Shown: positions 16,818 to 26,875, counted from the first letter of the stretch. The stretch is 64,000 nt of DNA from Pseudoalteromonas sp. Scap06 (GCF_013394165.1 NZ_CP041331.1:558001-622000); one strand, 5' to 3'. A program made the numbers and translations. The notes: a model not told the origin generated them from the letters alone.

Positions 16818-16834
16818 TGTAAAGCCCCTTTACA
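16818..16834. terminator. hairpin between converging genes, weak terminator
   Basis: Stem TGTAAAG, loop CCC, stem CTTTACA, 4 bases after a stop codon. The following sequence is AT-rich but lacks a clean T-run. Confidence 0.4.
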
Positions 16835-16890
16835 ATGCAGTTATTTTATTTAAAACTCTGAATGTATATTGTCTATTTTATTAATGCTAT

Positions 16891-18669
16891 CTATGCCCTA
16901 TTAGATAACCAAAGCGTTTGATAGGGTGCTAACTGCATGGTTTGTAGCGCGTCATCGAGTGTTGTTTTAGAAATTAGCTCAACCCATTGCTGAGTGTTTA
17001 TTAAGTTTAAATCGGCTAAGGTTAAGCTTTGTGGCTGACTGCTAATATTATAAACACAAAAAATACTTTGTTGGCGGTCTATACTTTGTCGCCAAAAACC
17101 AAATAACCCCTCGCCTAAGTGCAAAGTAAATTGTGTGGCATTAGGATGGAATGCTGCTTGCCTTTTACGCACAGCTAATAACTGTTTTATTCCCTTGAAC
17201 ACCTGATGATGATGGCTATATTTTTCTTCAATCGCCGCTAATAATTTTGATTCTTGCCAGCGATGACGATTAATTGCACGATTGTGCTGCGAATTTTCAA
17301 AGCGCTCATAGTCATTAGTGGTGCCAAGTAAACTGTGTATATATAGCCCTGGAATTCCTTCCATTGCAAACATAATGGCATGAGCACACAAAAAACGCTC
17401 AAGGCCATATTTATCTGCGCCGTTATGCGTCCCTTGTAAGGCATCAAACAAGGCAATATTTAGCTCATAGGGGGTATGCGTACCATCGTGACTGGTACGC
17501 ATTGAAACGCGCCCACCAAACTGCATGGTCGTACTTACTAACGAAGCAACTTCACTCGGTTGTAATAAGCCTTCAATTGGTCTCAAACCAATGCCATCAT
17601 GCGAGGCTATAAAATTAAAATATGCGGTACCGTTTTGCGCTGGCGGCATGCTCATCATCCAGTGCTTAAGCGCCGTACTATCACCGCTAAGTAAGGTATG
17701 CAATAACAACGGCGGCAAGGCAAAGTTATAAATTGCATGGGCTTCGTTGGCATTACCAAAGTAAGATAGGTTTTCTTGATTAGGAATATTGGTTTCGGTA
17801 ATAATTACCACACTGGGCTCGGCATGCTCAATCAGCGTTCGCAGTAAACGCACCACTTCATGAGTTTGTGGCAAGTTTATACAACTGGTATTAAGTTGCT
17901 TCCATAAAAAGGCCACAGCATCCAGACGAAATAAGCGAATACCGTTATCTAAATAGTGGCGAATAATGCTAACAAACTCTTTTAAAACCTCAGGGTTTTC
18001 AAAATTAAAATCCACTTGATCATGACTAAATGTACACCACACATGCTTATCACCGCTTGCTGTGGCGACCGTATGTAATAATGGCGAAGTTCGTGGGCGC
18101 ACGACTTGGCTTAAATCGTCAGTTAAACTGGCTGTTTTAAAATAGTCTTTCCCTGGGTGTGTATCGGTTAAAAAGTTTTCAAACCAAAGACTTCGGCTAG
18201 AACAATGATTAATCACTAAATCCGCCATTAACTTTACATCTTTTGCAATCGCGTTAATATCTTGCCAATCGCCCAGCGCTTCATTAACTTGCGCATAGTT
18301 CATTACCGCAAACCCTTCATCTGAGCTGTACGGATAAAAAGGTAAAATATGCAGTGCATTAAGCTGGTGATCGCACTGCTCTTTTATAAAGCGATGCAAG
18401 GTTTTTAACGGCGCCTCTAGGGGAGTTCCAACTGCTAACTCACTGTCTTCATGATTTATAATAGAATCGCCATAGGCAATTAAAATAATATCTTGTTCAT
18501 CCCAGCGATTAGTGTGCGGCGTAGGATCTCGAAGTGGGTTATTACTCAATATCAAGGTGATTAATTCTTCAGCCAACTCAGCTACCGGCATAGGTAACTC
18601 AACCCCTTGATAAATAGTATGTAAATGTTGTTCGACTCGTTGAAATAACTGTTCCCTAACTATGTTCAC
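16891..18669 (-). CDS. GH13_18 phosphorylase, probable glucosylglycerate phosphorylase
   Basis: An alpha-glucan-type phosphorylase of about 592 residues in the sucrose phosphorylase group. The GH13 motifs are visible: [12 protein letters not shown], the nucleophile Asp in [12 protein letters not shown], the acid/base Glu in [11 protein letters not shown], and [11 protein letters not shown]. It cleaves an alpha-glucoside with phosphate to glucose 1-phosphate. The operon partners (GpgS and a glycerate kinase/phosphatase) make glucosylglycerate the most likely substrate, giving glucose 1-phosphate and D-glycerate, as known for E. coli YcjM. Start: GTG 18669, with GAGG upstream, does not overlap the preceding gene; a TTG at 18723 would overlap it by 29 bases. 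The substrate is inferred from context. Confidence 0.8.
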   Translation of the reverse strand: MNIVREQLFQRVEQHLHTIYQGVELPMPVAELAEELITLILSNNPLRDPTPHTNRWDEQDIILIAYGDSIINHEDSELAVGTPLEAPLKTLHRFIKEQCDHQLNALHILPFYPYSSDEGFAVMNYAQVNEALGDWQDINAIAKDVKLMADLVINHCSSRSLWFENFLTDTHPGKDYFKTASLTDDLSQVVRPRTSPLLHTVATASGDKHVWCTFSHDQVDFNFENPEVLKEFVSIIRHYLDNGIRLFRLDAVAFLWKQLNTSCINLPQTHEVVRLLRTLIEHAEPSVVIITETNIPNQENLSYFGNANEAHAIYNFALPPLLLHTLLSGDSTALKHWMMSMPPAQNGTAYFNFIASHDGIGLRPIEGLLQPSEVASLVSTTMQFGGRVSMRTSHDGTHTPYELNIALFDALQGTHNGADKYGLERFLCAHAIMFAMEGIPGLYIHSLLGTTNDYERFENSQHNRAINRHRWQESKLLAAIEEKYSHHHQVFKGIKQLLAVRKRQAAFHPNATQFTLHLGEGLFGFWRQSIDRQQSIFCVYNISSQPQSLTLADLNLINTQQWVELISKTTLDDALQTMQLAPYQTLWLSNRA

Positions 18670-18694
18670 AGGCGCCTCGTTTAAGTATACCAAT

Positions 18695-19915
18695 TTAACT
18701 GTATTGTTCGTTATCAAGCTCAACGGCTTCTTTTAATCGATCTAGTACATCGGGCATCGCCGAAGCTACACGGTTCCAACTCGGCACAAATGGCGCTTCC
18801 ATTGGGTTTTCTAAAAAGTGTTGGCCAGCATTCATAATATTTTGTGCAAACATTTCTACCGCTTTTTCTTCTTGGTGAATATCAAGTGTTAAGCCGTTCA
18901 TTAACGCATCATTATGATAGGTTTCAATAAAGTCTAAACCAATGCGGTAATAAGTCGCTTTTAATGAGCGAATGGTTTCGCTGGTAAAGGTAACCCCCTG
19001 GGTCGCTAGCTTTCTAAATAACGCTTTGGTTATATCAATAGACATTTTAGAAAGGCCAGCGGTTTGGTCGTCCAGCGATAATTCTTGGTGTTTATGATCG
19101 TAGTTATCGGCAATATCAACTTGGCATAGGCGGTTATGGGAGTAATTACGGTACATCTCGCTTAATACGCCAATTTCTAATCCCCAGTCACTAGGAATAC
19201 GAATATCGTTTAATACATCGCGTCTAAACGAAAATTCACCGGCTAATGGGTAACGAAACGAGTCCATATACTCAAGGTAGTCTCTGCTGCCTAATATGGT
19301 TTTAAACGAGCGTAATAACGGAGTAACCAGTAAACGCGATACTCGACCATTTATTTTTCCATTGGCAGTACGCGGGTAAAAGCCTTTACAAAATTCATAG
19401 TTAAATCGAGGATGCGCAACGGGATAAATTAATCGCGCTAATAAGCCTCGGTCATAAGTTAAAATATCGCAATCATGTAGTGCTATTGACTCAACCTCCG
19501 CGGTAGCGAGTTTATAGCCCATGCAATACCACACATTACGGCCTTTACCGAGCTCACGTGGCGCCACACCTAAAGCTTGAAGCTCTTTATCGAGCGCCTG
19601 CAAACGTGGGCCATCGTTCCACAACACTTTATGGTTTTGATCGAGCGATTTAAAAAAGTTCAATGCATAGCGATACTGGCTTTCGTCGGCTCTGTCTAAG
19701 CCTATAGTTATTTGCGATAAATACGGTACTTGTTGCAGCTCTTTGACAATGTTTTGTAAAGCAGGGCCTTCTAACTCACTAAATAATGAAGGCAATATAA
19801 GCCCCATTGGTCGCTGTTTACTAAAGCCAAGCAACTCTTTTTCTAAATCGTCTACGGGTCTATTAGCAATGTTATGTAGTGTTGTAATAATGCCATTTTG
19901 ATAAAAATCAGCCAT
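18695..19915 (-). CDS. gpgS: glucosyl-3-phosphoglycerate synthase-like glycosyltransferase (GpgS)
   Basis: A 406-residue GT81-type cytoplasmic glycosyltransferase that transfers glucose from an NDP-glucose to 3-phosphoglycerate. Visible marks are the nucleotide-sugar region [27 protein letters not shown], the metal-binding DCDILTYDR and the acceptor-side [14 protein letters not shown] and [13 protein letters not shown]. Its length matches archaeal and bacterial GpgS. I chose the start MADFYQNGI, whose ATG overlaps the stop of the kinase-phosphatase gene (ATGGCTGA), which shows translational coupling. Whether it prefers glucosyl or another donor cannot be read from the sequence. Confidence 0.82.
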   Translation of the reverse strand: MADFYQNGIITTLHNIANRPVDDLEKELLGFSKQRPMGLILPSLFSELEGPALQNIVKELQQVPYLSQITIGLDRADESQYRYALNFFKSLDQNHKVLWNDGPRLQALDKELQALGVAPRELGKGRNVWYCMGYKLATAEVESIALHDCDILTYDRGLLARLIYPVAHPRFNYEFCKGFYPRTANGKINGRVSRLLVTPLLRSFKTILGSRDYLEYMDSFRYPLAGEFSFRRDVLNDIRIPSDWGLEIGVLSEMYRNYSHNRLCQVDIADNYDHKHQELSLDDQTAGLSKMSIDITKALFRKLATQGVTFTSETIRSLKATYYRIGLDFIETYHNDALMNGLTLDIHQEEKAVEMFAQNIMNAGQHFLENPMEAPFVPSWNRVASAMPDVLDRLKEAVELDNEQYS

Positions 19916-21647
19916 GTAAACTATACTCCTCAGAACTGGGTAAAATACTGTTAATACAAGGTAGTGCTGTAATTTCTTCAACCCACCCTAGTGGTGCCGG
20001 CAATTGAGAATAGCGCGCTTTGTTATAAGTTAATTTAACTGGCTTTTTACTCTCTGGATTGGTAATGATAATGGCGATATCAGCCTCTTCTAGCATTTGC
20101 TTATCGTTTTCACTATCCCCTAGCGCAATAATGCTCAGCGCTTTAGTAAACTGCGCGTTAAACTGCTGCACTAACCACTGCTGAGCCATGCTTTTATCGG
20201 TATTTTTTCCAATGTGAACAAAGCGCCCGCCTACTTTAACCTCGTAGCCATATACTGATATCGCATTGATAAATTCATTTAGTTGCTGCTCATCGCCATG
20301 CCAGTAGAGCGGATCTGAGTATTGACGGGTTTGTGCTTGCGTTGCTTGTAGCTGGTTTAATCCTGTCATTTTCATTACCTGCTCACTGGTCAGCTCACTA
20401 AACAAACTATATTGGTCGCCGTAGTCTTTTTTTAAGCGTTTTAAATCAGTCCATAAATTGCTAATGGGTGCAGCAAACGAGTAACACCAGTAGCCTTGGT
20501 ATTCGCTGCAGCCAATTGGCCTGAGATTAAAGTAATTTTTAGGAATATAAACAGCCGAGCCATTTTCAACAATGAAAGGCTGTGTAATATTAAGCGCTTG
20601 TTGCAGTGCCACTACTTCACTAAATGTTTTGCTGGTATTAAATACCACAGGTACACCGCTGTATTGCAGCTCTTGTAATAAGGTATCTACCGCATCGGTG
20701 TTGTAATCTCTGTGATTGAGTAATGTGCCATCTAAATCGGTAAAAATGATAGGTTGTATAATACTATCGCTTGTAAGCACCATCGCAGTTACATCTCGAT
20801 TACTATCGAGCTCTATAAGTGCATTTGCTTTAGCACTAAGGGTGTTGAGGTTTTCACGCGTGATGCGTTCAAAATGAGAAATAAACCACAATAACTGCTC
20901 ATCAGTCATAGTGCCTGCGCCCTGCCCTTGTTTGGCAATTAACTTGTGTTCTTGCTCTTGGCGCCACGCAAACACATCATCAAAACTCGGGGCTTTGAGC
21001 ATAATTGTGTAATCGATTTTATCAAAAACGGTTTTATATTCATTGGCTAAACAGCTGTTAATACAGCGACGCCATAACCCTTGTTGATCGTATGATTTTT
21101 CTAGCTCGTTAATAGGCTCAACTAAAGTAAAAGGCTGCTGTGGTTCACTGGCTACACACCACCCTTCTAAAATAACAACATCGATCGGCTGACTATTAGT
21201 TAACCATTTATTTTTTGCTACGGGTTCATCTTGTTGCTTATCAAAACGCGGCAGCGGTACATTTACTTCAGTATTTAATAAACGGCTAATGGTTTTATCC
21301 ATCAGCGCAACATCATGTGTACCCGGAACGCCTCTAGTGGCGAATAAACAATGCACATCTTGCGCTAACTGTTGGCGTTTTTGAGTTGATAAATAAAAGT
21401 CATCAATAGAAAGCGCAACACAGTTTAGGTGGGTATTTTGGCTAAACCAAGTTACTAAATAATCACCAAGTGTGGTTTTTCCTGAGCCTTGGCAGCCATT
21501 AATTGCGACAAATATAGGGGCTGTTTTTTTACTGGTTAGAATGTCCTGCGCAATAGCAGAAAAATACTGCTCGCTAATATACTGATATTTCAACGGCAGT
21601 TGGTGTTTTACTAAAAAAGCATTTATATCCACACTCTTGGTCTCCAT
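19908..21647 (-). CDS. fusion of D-glycerate 3-kinase and sugar-3-phosphoglycerate phosphatase
   Basis: A 579-residue, two-domain protein. Residues 1-290 are a P-loop kinase of the plant/cyanobacterial glycerate 3-kinase type: Walker A GCQGSGKT at 51-58, SIDDFYL near 80, RGVPGTHD near 105, and VVILEGWCV near 158. Residues 298-579 are a HAD-IIB phosphatase of the mannosyl/glucosyl-3-phosphoglycerate phosphatase type: DLDGT with nucleophile Asp304 and general acid Asp306, FNTSKTFSEV as motif II, and GDSENDKQML as motif IV. The first domain would turn glycerate into 3-phosphoglycerate and the second remove the phosphate from glucosyl-3-phosphoglycerate. It is the first gene of the operon; the ribosome site AGGGA precedes the ATG. 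Each domain is normally a separate protein. Confidence 0.85.
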   Translation of the reverse strand: METKSVDINAFLVKHQLPLKYQYISEQYFSAIAQDILTSKKTAPIFVAINGCQGSGKTTLGDYLVTWFSQNTHLNCVALSIDDFYLSTQKRQQLAQDVHCLFATRGVPGTHDVALMDKTISRLLNTEVNVPLPRFDKQQDEPVAKNKWLTNSQPIDVVILEGWCVASEPQQPFTLVEPINELEKSYDQQGLWRRCINSCLANEYKTVFDKIDYTIMLKAPSFDDVFAWRQEQEHKLIAKQGQGAGTMTDEQLLWFISHFERITRENLNTLSAKANALIELDSNRDVTAMVLTSDSIIQPIIFTDLDGTLLNHRDYNTDAVDTLLQELQYSGVPVVFNTSKTFSEVVALQQALNITQPFIVENGSAVYIPKNYFNLRPIGCSEYQGYWCYSFAAPISNLWTDLKRLKKDYGDQYSLFSELTSEQVMKMTGLNQLQATQAQTRQYSDPLYWHGDEQQLNEFINAISVYGYEVKVGGRFVHIGKNTDKSMAQQWLVQQFNAQFTKALSIIALGDSENDKQMLEEADIAIIITNPESKKPVKLTYNKARYSQLPAPLGWVEEITALPCINSILPSSEEYSLHG

Positions 21648-21734
21648 ATAACAATCCCTGAGTCAACTATAGGGTATGACTAAGGAAATGCAGTTACTAG
21701 ACCAATATTATTTATTGTTACTTTTTAGTAGGTT

Positions 21735-21766
21735 AAAAAAAAAGCGCATTTAAAATGCGCTTTTTT
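21735..21766. terminator. terminator between the glucosylglycerate operon and uraA
   Basis: A-run, stem AGCGCATT paired to AATGCGCT (loop TTAA or similar), and a T-run. Its arms are symmetric. It ends the upp-uraA transcript on the minus strand, because the next gene on the left starts only about 90 bases further on. Confidence 0.8.
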
Positions 21767-21795
21767 GGTGCAATATTTTTAACCACAGTGCAAAC

Positions 21796-23034
21796 TTAAC
21801 TCTGGTTGCTCTGTGCTTTGGGTAATACTAAGTTTAATACTATGCCTAAAATAGCACATAAGCTCACACCTTCTAGGCTGAACTCACTACTACCTATGTA
21901 CATACCACCAATACCACAAATTAAAATAAGTGCCACAATACTTAAATTACGCGGTTCACTTAAGTCATCGCCCGATTTAACTAAGGTGTTTAAACCAATA
22001 ACCGCAATAGAGCCAAATAATAAAATCATTATTCCGCCCATTACTGGCACCGGAATGGTTTGCAAACTAGCGCCCATTTTAGCAACAAATGCTAAGCAAA
22101 TTGCGATAATGGCAGTCCACATCATTACTTTAGGGTTAAAGTTTTTAGTAAGCATTACCGCACCAGTTACCTCTGAGTAAGTGGTGTTCGGTGGGCCGCC
22201 AAATAAGGATGCGGCAGAAGTAGCTAAACCATCACCAAATAAGGTGCGATGTAGTCCTGGTTTTTTCAAATAGTCTTTTTTTGTAACTTGGCTAATTGCC
22301 ATCATGTCGCCAATGTGTTCAATAGCAGGCGCAATTGCCACCGGCACCATAAATAATATGGCTTGCCATTTAAACTCTGGTAACACAAAGTTTGGCACAG
22401 CTAACCACTGTGCATTACTTACGGCTTCAAATTGCACTATACCCATAAATAACGATAGCGTGTAACCGGCAACAACACCGGCTAAAATAGGTATTAATTT
22501 AAATACCCCTTTACCCCACACGGCAAACACTAAAGTAACGAGCAATGAGAACATAGAGATAATAATAGCGCTGTCGTAGGCAATAATTTGTGTGCCACCA
22601 TCGCCACTTTTACCCATCGCCATATTAACCGCCGCAGGCGCAAGCGCTAGACCAATCACCATAATGACTGGGCCTACCACAATTGGCGGCAAAATTTTAT
22701 GCAAGGTTTTTGTGCCTTTAAACTTCACTAATAAACTTAATAGCATATAAGTAAAGCCCGCCGCCATTAACCCCCCCATAGTGGCGGGTATACCCCACAT
22801 TTGTACTGAGGCAATAATGGGCGCAATAAACGCAAATGACGAAGCTAAAAAAATAGGCACTTGGCCTTTAGTCACAAATTGAAACAACAAAGTACCTAAA
22901 CCAGCGGTAAACAAGGCTACGCTAGGATCTAGGCCAGTTAATATTGGCACTAGTACCAACGCACCAAATGCAACAAACAGCATTTGGGCACCGGTTAGAA
23001 TAGTTTTTATAGAAAATGTAGAATTATTTTGCAC
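21796..23034 (-). CDS. uraA: uracil permease (NCS2 family)
   Basis: An inner-membrane uracil/proton symporter of 412 residues with 14 expected membrane segments. NCS2 signatures include FLASSFAFIAPI, IVGPVIMVIGLALAP, the substrate and proton-site helices VAIAPAIEHIGDM and GPPNTTYSEVTGAVM, and PVPVMGGIMILLFG. GTG is the best start, 10 bases after the upp stop. It is the second gene of the uracil salvage operon. Confidence 0.92.
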   Translation of the reverse strand: MQNNSTFSIKTILTGAQMLFVAFGALVLVPILTGLDPSVALFTAGLGTLLFQFVTKGQVPIFLASSFAFIAPIIASVQMWGIPATMGGLMAAGFTYMLLSLLVKFKGTKTLHKILPPIVVGPVIMVIGLALAPAAVNMAMGKSGDGGTQIIAYDSAIIISMFSLLVTLVFAVWGKGVFKLIPILAGVVAGYTLSLFMGIVQFEAVSNAQWLAVPNFVLPEFKWQAILFMVPVAIAPAIEHIGDMMAISQVTKKDYLKKPGLHRTLFGDGLATSAASLFGGPPNTTYSEVTGAVMLTKNFNPKVMMWTAIIAICLAFVAKMGASLQTIPVPVMGGIMILLFGSIAVIGLNTLVKSGDDLSEPRNLSIVALILICGIGGMYIGSSEFSLEGVSLCAILGIVLNLVLPKAQSNQS

Positions 23035-23043
23035 TGCTAAACC

Positions 23044-23676
23044 TTAGTAAACCGTACCGAAAATTTTGTCACCTGCATCGCCAAGCCCTGGGATAATGTA
23101 ACCCTTTTCATTTAAATGGCTATCAACTGAGGCAGTAAAAATCTCAATATCAGGGTGAGCGGCTAATGTTTTTTCAACGCCCTCAGGTGCAGCAACCAGT
23201 ACGATTACTTTAATTTCTTTACAGCCCGCTTTTTTAAGCATATCAATGGTGGCGATCATAGAGCCACCAGTAGCCAGCATTGGGTCAATCACTAAGCTTA
23301 AACGCTCATCAATATTACCCACTAGTTTTTCAAAGTAGGGTACTGGCTCAAGAGTTTCTTCGTTACGCTCTAAACCCACTACACTCACTTTAGCCGCTGG
23401 GAGTAACGACATTACGCCGTCCATCATACCAAGGCCCGCACGTAAAATTGGCACCACGGTAATTTTTTTACCCTTAATGTGCTCAACTTTAAGTTTATTA
23501 CCGTCCCAGCCTGTAATTTCGTTATCTTCTAATTCTAGGTTTTTAGTGGCTTCGTAAGTTAATAATGTGCCCACTTCTGAACACAACTCGCGAAAACTTT
23601 TCGTGCTAATTCCATGCGCGCGCATTAAACCTAACTTATGTTGAACAAGGGGATGAGAAATAACGTGAATAGCCAT
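23044..23676 (-). CDS. upp: uracil phosphoribosyltransferase
   Basis: Converts uracil and PRPP into UMP in the cytoplasm, the salvage step after uptake by UraA. The protein has the usual 210 residues. It shows the beginning [12 protein letters not shown], the PRPP-binding loop [12 protein letters not shown] and the uracil-binding end [17 protein letters not shown]. It is followed by uraA after 9 bases. The 130 bases upstream hold the promoter; I see no PyrR- or PurR-like site there. Confidence 0.96.
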   Translation of the reverse strand: MAIHVISHPLVQHKLGLMRAHGISTKSFRELCSEVGTLLTYEATKNLELEDNEITGWDGNKLKVEHIKGKKITVVPILRAGLGMMDGVMSLLPAAKVSVVGLERNEETLEPVPYFEKLVGNIDERLSLVIDPMLATGGSMIATIDMLKKAGCKEIKVIVLVAAPEGVEKTLAAHPDIEIFTASVDSHLNEKGYIIPGLGDAGDKIFGTVY

Positions 23677-23810
23677 AGTAATAAACCTAGTGATAAAAAA
23701 TTTGACGTATTTTATATTAAAACAGGCCGTTTGACTGTTAATTTTAGCCTTGATTTCATAGTTCGTGCCAAAATATTTAATTTAGCCACAACTATAAAGA
23801 TTTTTTGTGT

Positions 23811-24764
23811 TTATGAGTTGTTACTCGCTAACCAATTATTTACCTGATCATGCATGTAGCTGTTAATCTTTTTGTGTTCTGGACTCCACCCAAGTAAAAA
23901 CCGATAAAAGTCTGCCCATGCCACTGGCCATAAATGAGCCCATTGTGTAACAACATCATCAGCATTAATGTGTGGTTGATAGTCACTCAGAGCTTGCTTC
24001 AATTGGCTAAAATAATAATCAAGGTAGCTCTGTGCGTGTTTATGAAGCTCAGAATCATCCATACAGCTGGTCATAAAATACATTACATCAATCACCCCAA
24101 CACCCGCACCCACATATTGAAAATCGTAACCGAGAATATGCCCTTGGCTATTAGCGGCAAAGTTAGCAAGCTTGGCATCACCATGAATTAACGTTTTATA
24201 ATCACACTGCTTTAATGCGCCGCTTAACAGTGATGCAGCCTGTTTAATATCGGACTTTTCAGGTAAGTTATTAAATTCATCAGGGCGTGTACCCAAATGC
24301 CAATAGCTTCCTTGCGCCCATAAACCATCAAACTTTGTATTTAAATGAAAGGCATGAAAATGTGCCAACCACTTTAATATGGCTTTTATATTCTCGGTGG
24401 TTGCTTGGCTGTACCCCTGCTTTGAAAAATCTTTAAACACCAAGGCAAACTCATCGCCCATGTTGATTGCTTTAATGCATTCAATAGCTGCAGCTTGCTT
24501 GGGCAGCTTATGGCTAAATTGCTGATAAAACGTATATTCAACGTGATAAGAGTCACGCTTCCTAGTCAGTGCAAAGTTGCTTTGTTTAATTTTAGGGTGA
24601 TTAATGTGATCGGGTACTTTAATCGCTTTAATCACACAGGCTTGCTCATCAAGTTGGCACTTCACAATTTGGCCACAGCCACTCCAAAGCGAGGTTAGGG
24701 TTTTGCCAATGGCTACACGCTCAAAATACGGGGTAAGTAATGGAAGATAAAAAGACATAGCCAT
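23811..24764 (-). CDS. phosphotransferase, aminoglycoside/ecdysteroid kinase-like
   Basis: A 317-residue kinase of the APH/choline kinase fold. The catalytic loop LIHGDAKLANF (HGDxxxxN) and the metal-binding GYDFQYVG (where DxQ replaces the more common DxE/DxD) are present, and the sequence between (GVIDVMYFMTSCMD) is that of the ecdysteroid-kinase-like group (DUF1679). The phosphate acceptor, probably a small molecule such as an alcohol, is unknown. It is a single gene. The first two methionines (MAMSF) leave the exact start open. Confidence 0.78.
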   Translation of the reverse strand: MAMSFYLPLLTPYFERVAIGKTLTSLWSGCGQIVKCQLDEQACVIKAIKVPDHINHPKIKQSNFALTRKRDSYHVEYTFYQQFSHKLPKQAAAIECIKAINMGDEFALVFKDFSKQGYSQATTENIKAILKWLAHFHAFHLNTKFDGLWAQGSYWHLGTRPDEFNNLPEKSDIKQAASLLSGALKQCDYKTLIHGDAKLANFAANSQGHILGYDFQYVGAGVGVIDVMYFMTSCMDDSELHKHAQSYLDYYFSQLKQALSDYQPHINADDVVTQWAHLWPVAWADFYRFLLGWSPEHKKINSYMHDQVNNWLASNNS

Positions 24765-24938
24765 ATTAGGTTGCTAAATTTTAGTTAGTTTAACATTAGA
24801 CGGTGTTTTAAATAAAAGGTCTTAAAACAAAGCTCTTAATAAATAAGTTCATATGGTTTTACACAAACCAGTATATAAAAAACGAATGCTAGTTTTTGAA
24901 TGGATGGCCAAATTAGTCATACCACAAAAAGCAGCTTG

Positions 24939-25439
24939 TCATGCGTATTTTGCACAGAACTCTATACAACTTAGTCGCCTACCATTTATAGTTATAGCGT
25001 TTACATTTGTATTTATGGCTTGAAAACCAAATTTTTTTAGTACACGCATTGATGCGGGATTATTTTCCAAGACCAACGCTTTCAGCTGAGTAATATTAAA
25101 TTTACTTTGAGCAATATTTATAAGCTGTGACAAACAAAAACTAGCAGCCCCCTTAGAAGTAAAAGCTTCAGCCACACGATAGCCAACAAACGCTTCATTA
25201 TTTGAGACGTCCTTAATATTTGCTCGTGCAACTATAATGTTATTTTGAAGTAATACCCCACTATAACCAGTGCCTTCATTCATTTGATTAATTAATAAAT
25301 CAATGTGCTCGGTAACACCTTTTATTGAATAAAACGACTTAGCTCTAGGCTCAATTAGCGTTTCAAACCATTGCTTATTTTCTAATTCAAAATCTAACAG
25401 TTGACTAGCATGATGTTTAGCCAGTTTTTCAAACACCAT
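24939..25439 (-). CDS. GNAT-family N-acetyltransferase
   Basis: A 166-residue acetyltransferase of the RimJ/RimL type. Acetyl-CoA binding is marked by VGYRVAEAFTSKGAASFCLSQL, a variant of the usual QxxGxG/A segment, and by the C-terminal LENNPASMRVLKKFGFQ. The acceptor is unknown. It lies beyond the last recognisable attC of the integron; GNAT genes are common cassettes, but no attC could be found after its stop, so it may be a cassette with a lost site or part of the backbone. Confidence 0.78.
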   Translation of the reverse strand: MVFEKLAKHHASQLLDFELENKQWFETLIEPRAKSFYSIKGVTEHIDLLINQMNEGTGYSGVLLQNNIIVARANIKDVSNNEAFVGYRVAEAFTSKGAASFCLSQLINIAQSKFNITQLKALVLENNPASMRVLKKFGFQAINTNVNAITINGRRLSCIEFCAKYA

Positions 25440-25547
25440 ATGAACCTCTAATCATTTCGCCAAACAACAGACTTAAAATTGTTAATTAAATTGATGAGGA
25501 TGTGTTCACTAGAACGGGGGAAGAGCATTGTCCGTTTAATGATCATG

Positions 25548-25862
25548 CTAAATACCGTTTGTTACCGATAAGTATTTGCTTTTACCGAAACTGACATAAT
25601 AAATAGTTAAAAAAAGCAATTTGAATATATTACTACCAAAAGAATTTTTAATAATAATTCCTTTGTCAGTAATTGAGGCTACAGGAAAAGTTTGGCTTGA
25701 ACACCAATCTATTTTCGCTTGAATAGTTTTAGTTGAATCAGGGATGTTTACTGTTTGCGTAACTCCTCTTTTTATAGTGGCAACTTCTACGTCATCCGCA
25801 AACAACTTATAGTCTCTTGCCATATCTACAAATTGTTTTGGTCTAAAAACTTGAATATTCAT
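25548..25862 (-). CDS. unknown small protein, integron cassette
   Basis: A 104-residue protein with a beta-rich first part (QFVDMARDYKLFADDVEVATIKRG, then IQAKIDWCSSQTFPV) and a hydrophobic stretch near residues 82-92 (FKLLFLTIYYV), perhaps a single membrane anchor. The DYKLFADDVEVATI and KIDWCSS pattern recurs in small proteins that I have seen in other integrons, but no function is known. It starts 17 bases from the core of attC site 6. No clean attC follows its stop. Confidence 0.62.
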   Translation of the reverse strand: MNIQVFRPKQFVDMARDYKLFADDVEVATIKRGVTQTVNIPDSTKTIQAKIDWCSSQTFPVASITDKGIIIKNSFGSNIFKLLFLTIYYVSFGKSKYLSVTNGI

Positions 25863-25879
25863 CTAAACTCCATTTAGGT

Positions 25880-25976
25880 ATTTAACACCCCATTAGAGGC
25901 AATAAAATAATTGGCAAAATTAGCGACGCAGGAACAAAAGCCAACTGTTTTATCCTGCTTAATGTGTTTGTTGTCT
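25880..25976 (-). other. attC site 6
   Basis: On the minus strand it ends with GTTAAAT, a perfect GTTRRRY core. The arms ATAAAACAGTTGGC and GCCAATTATTTTAT pair with few mismatches. The other core, AGACAAC, overlaps the stop (TAG) of the next cassette gene. Length 97 bases. Confidence 0.75.
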
Positions 25977-26364
25977 AAATAAAGCTATTAGCAAGTAACC
26001 CTACGCCAAGCCCTAAACCAAATACAGATAAGTTGCGTAATATATATACTTTTTTAGAGATATCATAAATAGTTTTACCTTTTGTTAATGACTCAACTAT
26101 ATAGTCTTGAGCAATTAAAGAGTTAAGAATTGAAAAACAAAAACAACCTAAAGGAATATAAACCTTGGAGCCAAAGGTAAGTACTTTTAATTGAATAAGT
26201 ATAACAATAGCACCTATTATTGCTGATGATAGCCATGCATACTGTTTTAACAACTCAAAATGTAGCTCTGTTGTAATAGTTTCATTTTGGATTTTATTTT
26301 TTTCTACACTTCGAGATTTCTCTGTACTATCTTCATTATTTTTGACTTGAACTGATTTTTCCAT
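25975..26364 (-). CDS. small membrane protein, integron cassette
   Basis: A 129-residue protein with a charged first 30 residues and about three hydrophobic segments (SSAIIGAIVILIQL, YIPLGCFCFSIL, FGLGLGVGLLANSFI). It is probably in the inner membrane with the charged N-terminus outside the lipid. I do not recognise the family. The TAG stop lies inside the core of attC site 6, as is usual for cassette genes. Confidence 0.62.
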   Translation of the reverse strand: MEKSVQVKNNEDSTEKSRSVEKNKIQNETITTELHFELLKQYAWLSSAIIGAIVILIQLKVLTFGSKVYIPLGCFCFSILNSLIAQDYIVESLTKGKTIYDISKKVYILRNLSVFGLGLGVGLLANSFI

Positions 26365-26395
26365 AATTAGAATAAAACTCCATATTTTGATAAAA

Positions 26396-26494
26396 ACCTA
26401 AAGCCCGCATAAAGGGCTGATAATTGTTGGCTAAAGTGTATGTAGCGAAGCTGAGTCAGCTGTTAGCAGCCCGCGCTTAAAGCGCCTGTTATGT
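26396..26494 (-). other. attC site 5, core partly mutated
   Basis: On the minus strand it starts with ACATAAC, overlapping the stop of the lipoprotein gene, contains inner arms similar to those of sites 1 and 3 (GCTGCTAACAGCTGACTC ... GCCAACAATTATCAGC) and the GCGGGC block before the end core. That core reads CTTTAGGT instead of GTTAGGC, so the crossover base is changed and the site may be weak. Length 99 bases. Confidence 0.65.
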
Positions 26495-26875
26495 GCAGTT
26501 ATTGACTGTTGCTAAACCTAAATCTATATTTGCAACAATATAGCCATACTCTTTCTTAGTTAACTTTTTAGCCTGATATCGTTGCTTAGCTAATTCGTGA
26601 CTCCAAGCCTTTTCACATGGAGCTAAGGGAATAGCTGTATCAATCATTAAAAGGTGTTCTTCCTGGATCACACCGCCTTTTTTAACAATGCTTTTAGCGC
26701 AAAGGCTTAAAGTATATTCAACAGCAAATTTATCAACACTTGGCATACCTATAAATTCTACATCACAACCAAGTTTCTCATTACCTTTAGCATCAATATA
26801 ATAAAGTTGGCCTGACCTAGTACAACCAGTTATAAATAAGATGATAACGAGTAATAAAATATGTCTGCTATTCAC
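26489..26875 (-). CDS. small lipoprotein, integron cassette
   Basis: A 128-residue protein. GTG 26875 follows a strong ribosome site (AAGGAGGC) and starts a lipoprotein signal (HILLLVIILFITGC, lipobox FITGC), so it is anchored to the membrane or outer membrane. The mature part has SVDKFAVEYTLSLCAKS, a Cys pair that could bridge, and a basic C-terminal half. The frame is open further upstream through the putative attC 4, but that part reads as recombination-site sequence and is unlikely to be used. No function is known. Confidence 0.7.
   Translation of the reverse strand: MNSRHILLLVIILFITGCTRSGQLYYIDAKGNEKLGCDVEFIGMPSVDKFAVEYTLSLCAKSIVKKGGVIQEEHLLMIDTAIPLAPCEKAWSHELAKQRYQAKKLTKKEYGYIVANIDLGLATVNNCT

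Noticed and set aside
23677..23810. Riboswitch or PyrR-type leader upstream of upp
   Set aside because: The 134 bases show no conserved stem-loop series or terminator/antiterminator pair.
25440..25547. Possible attC (GCCAAAC to GTTTAAT) after the last cassette gene
   Set aside because: The inner arms do not pair and the stop codon is not linked to the core; I see no site here that I can support.
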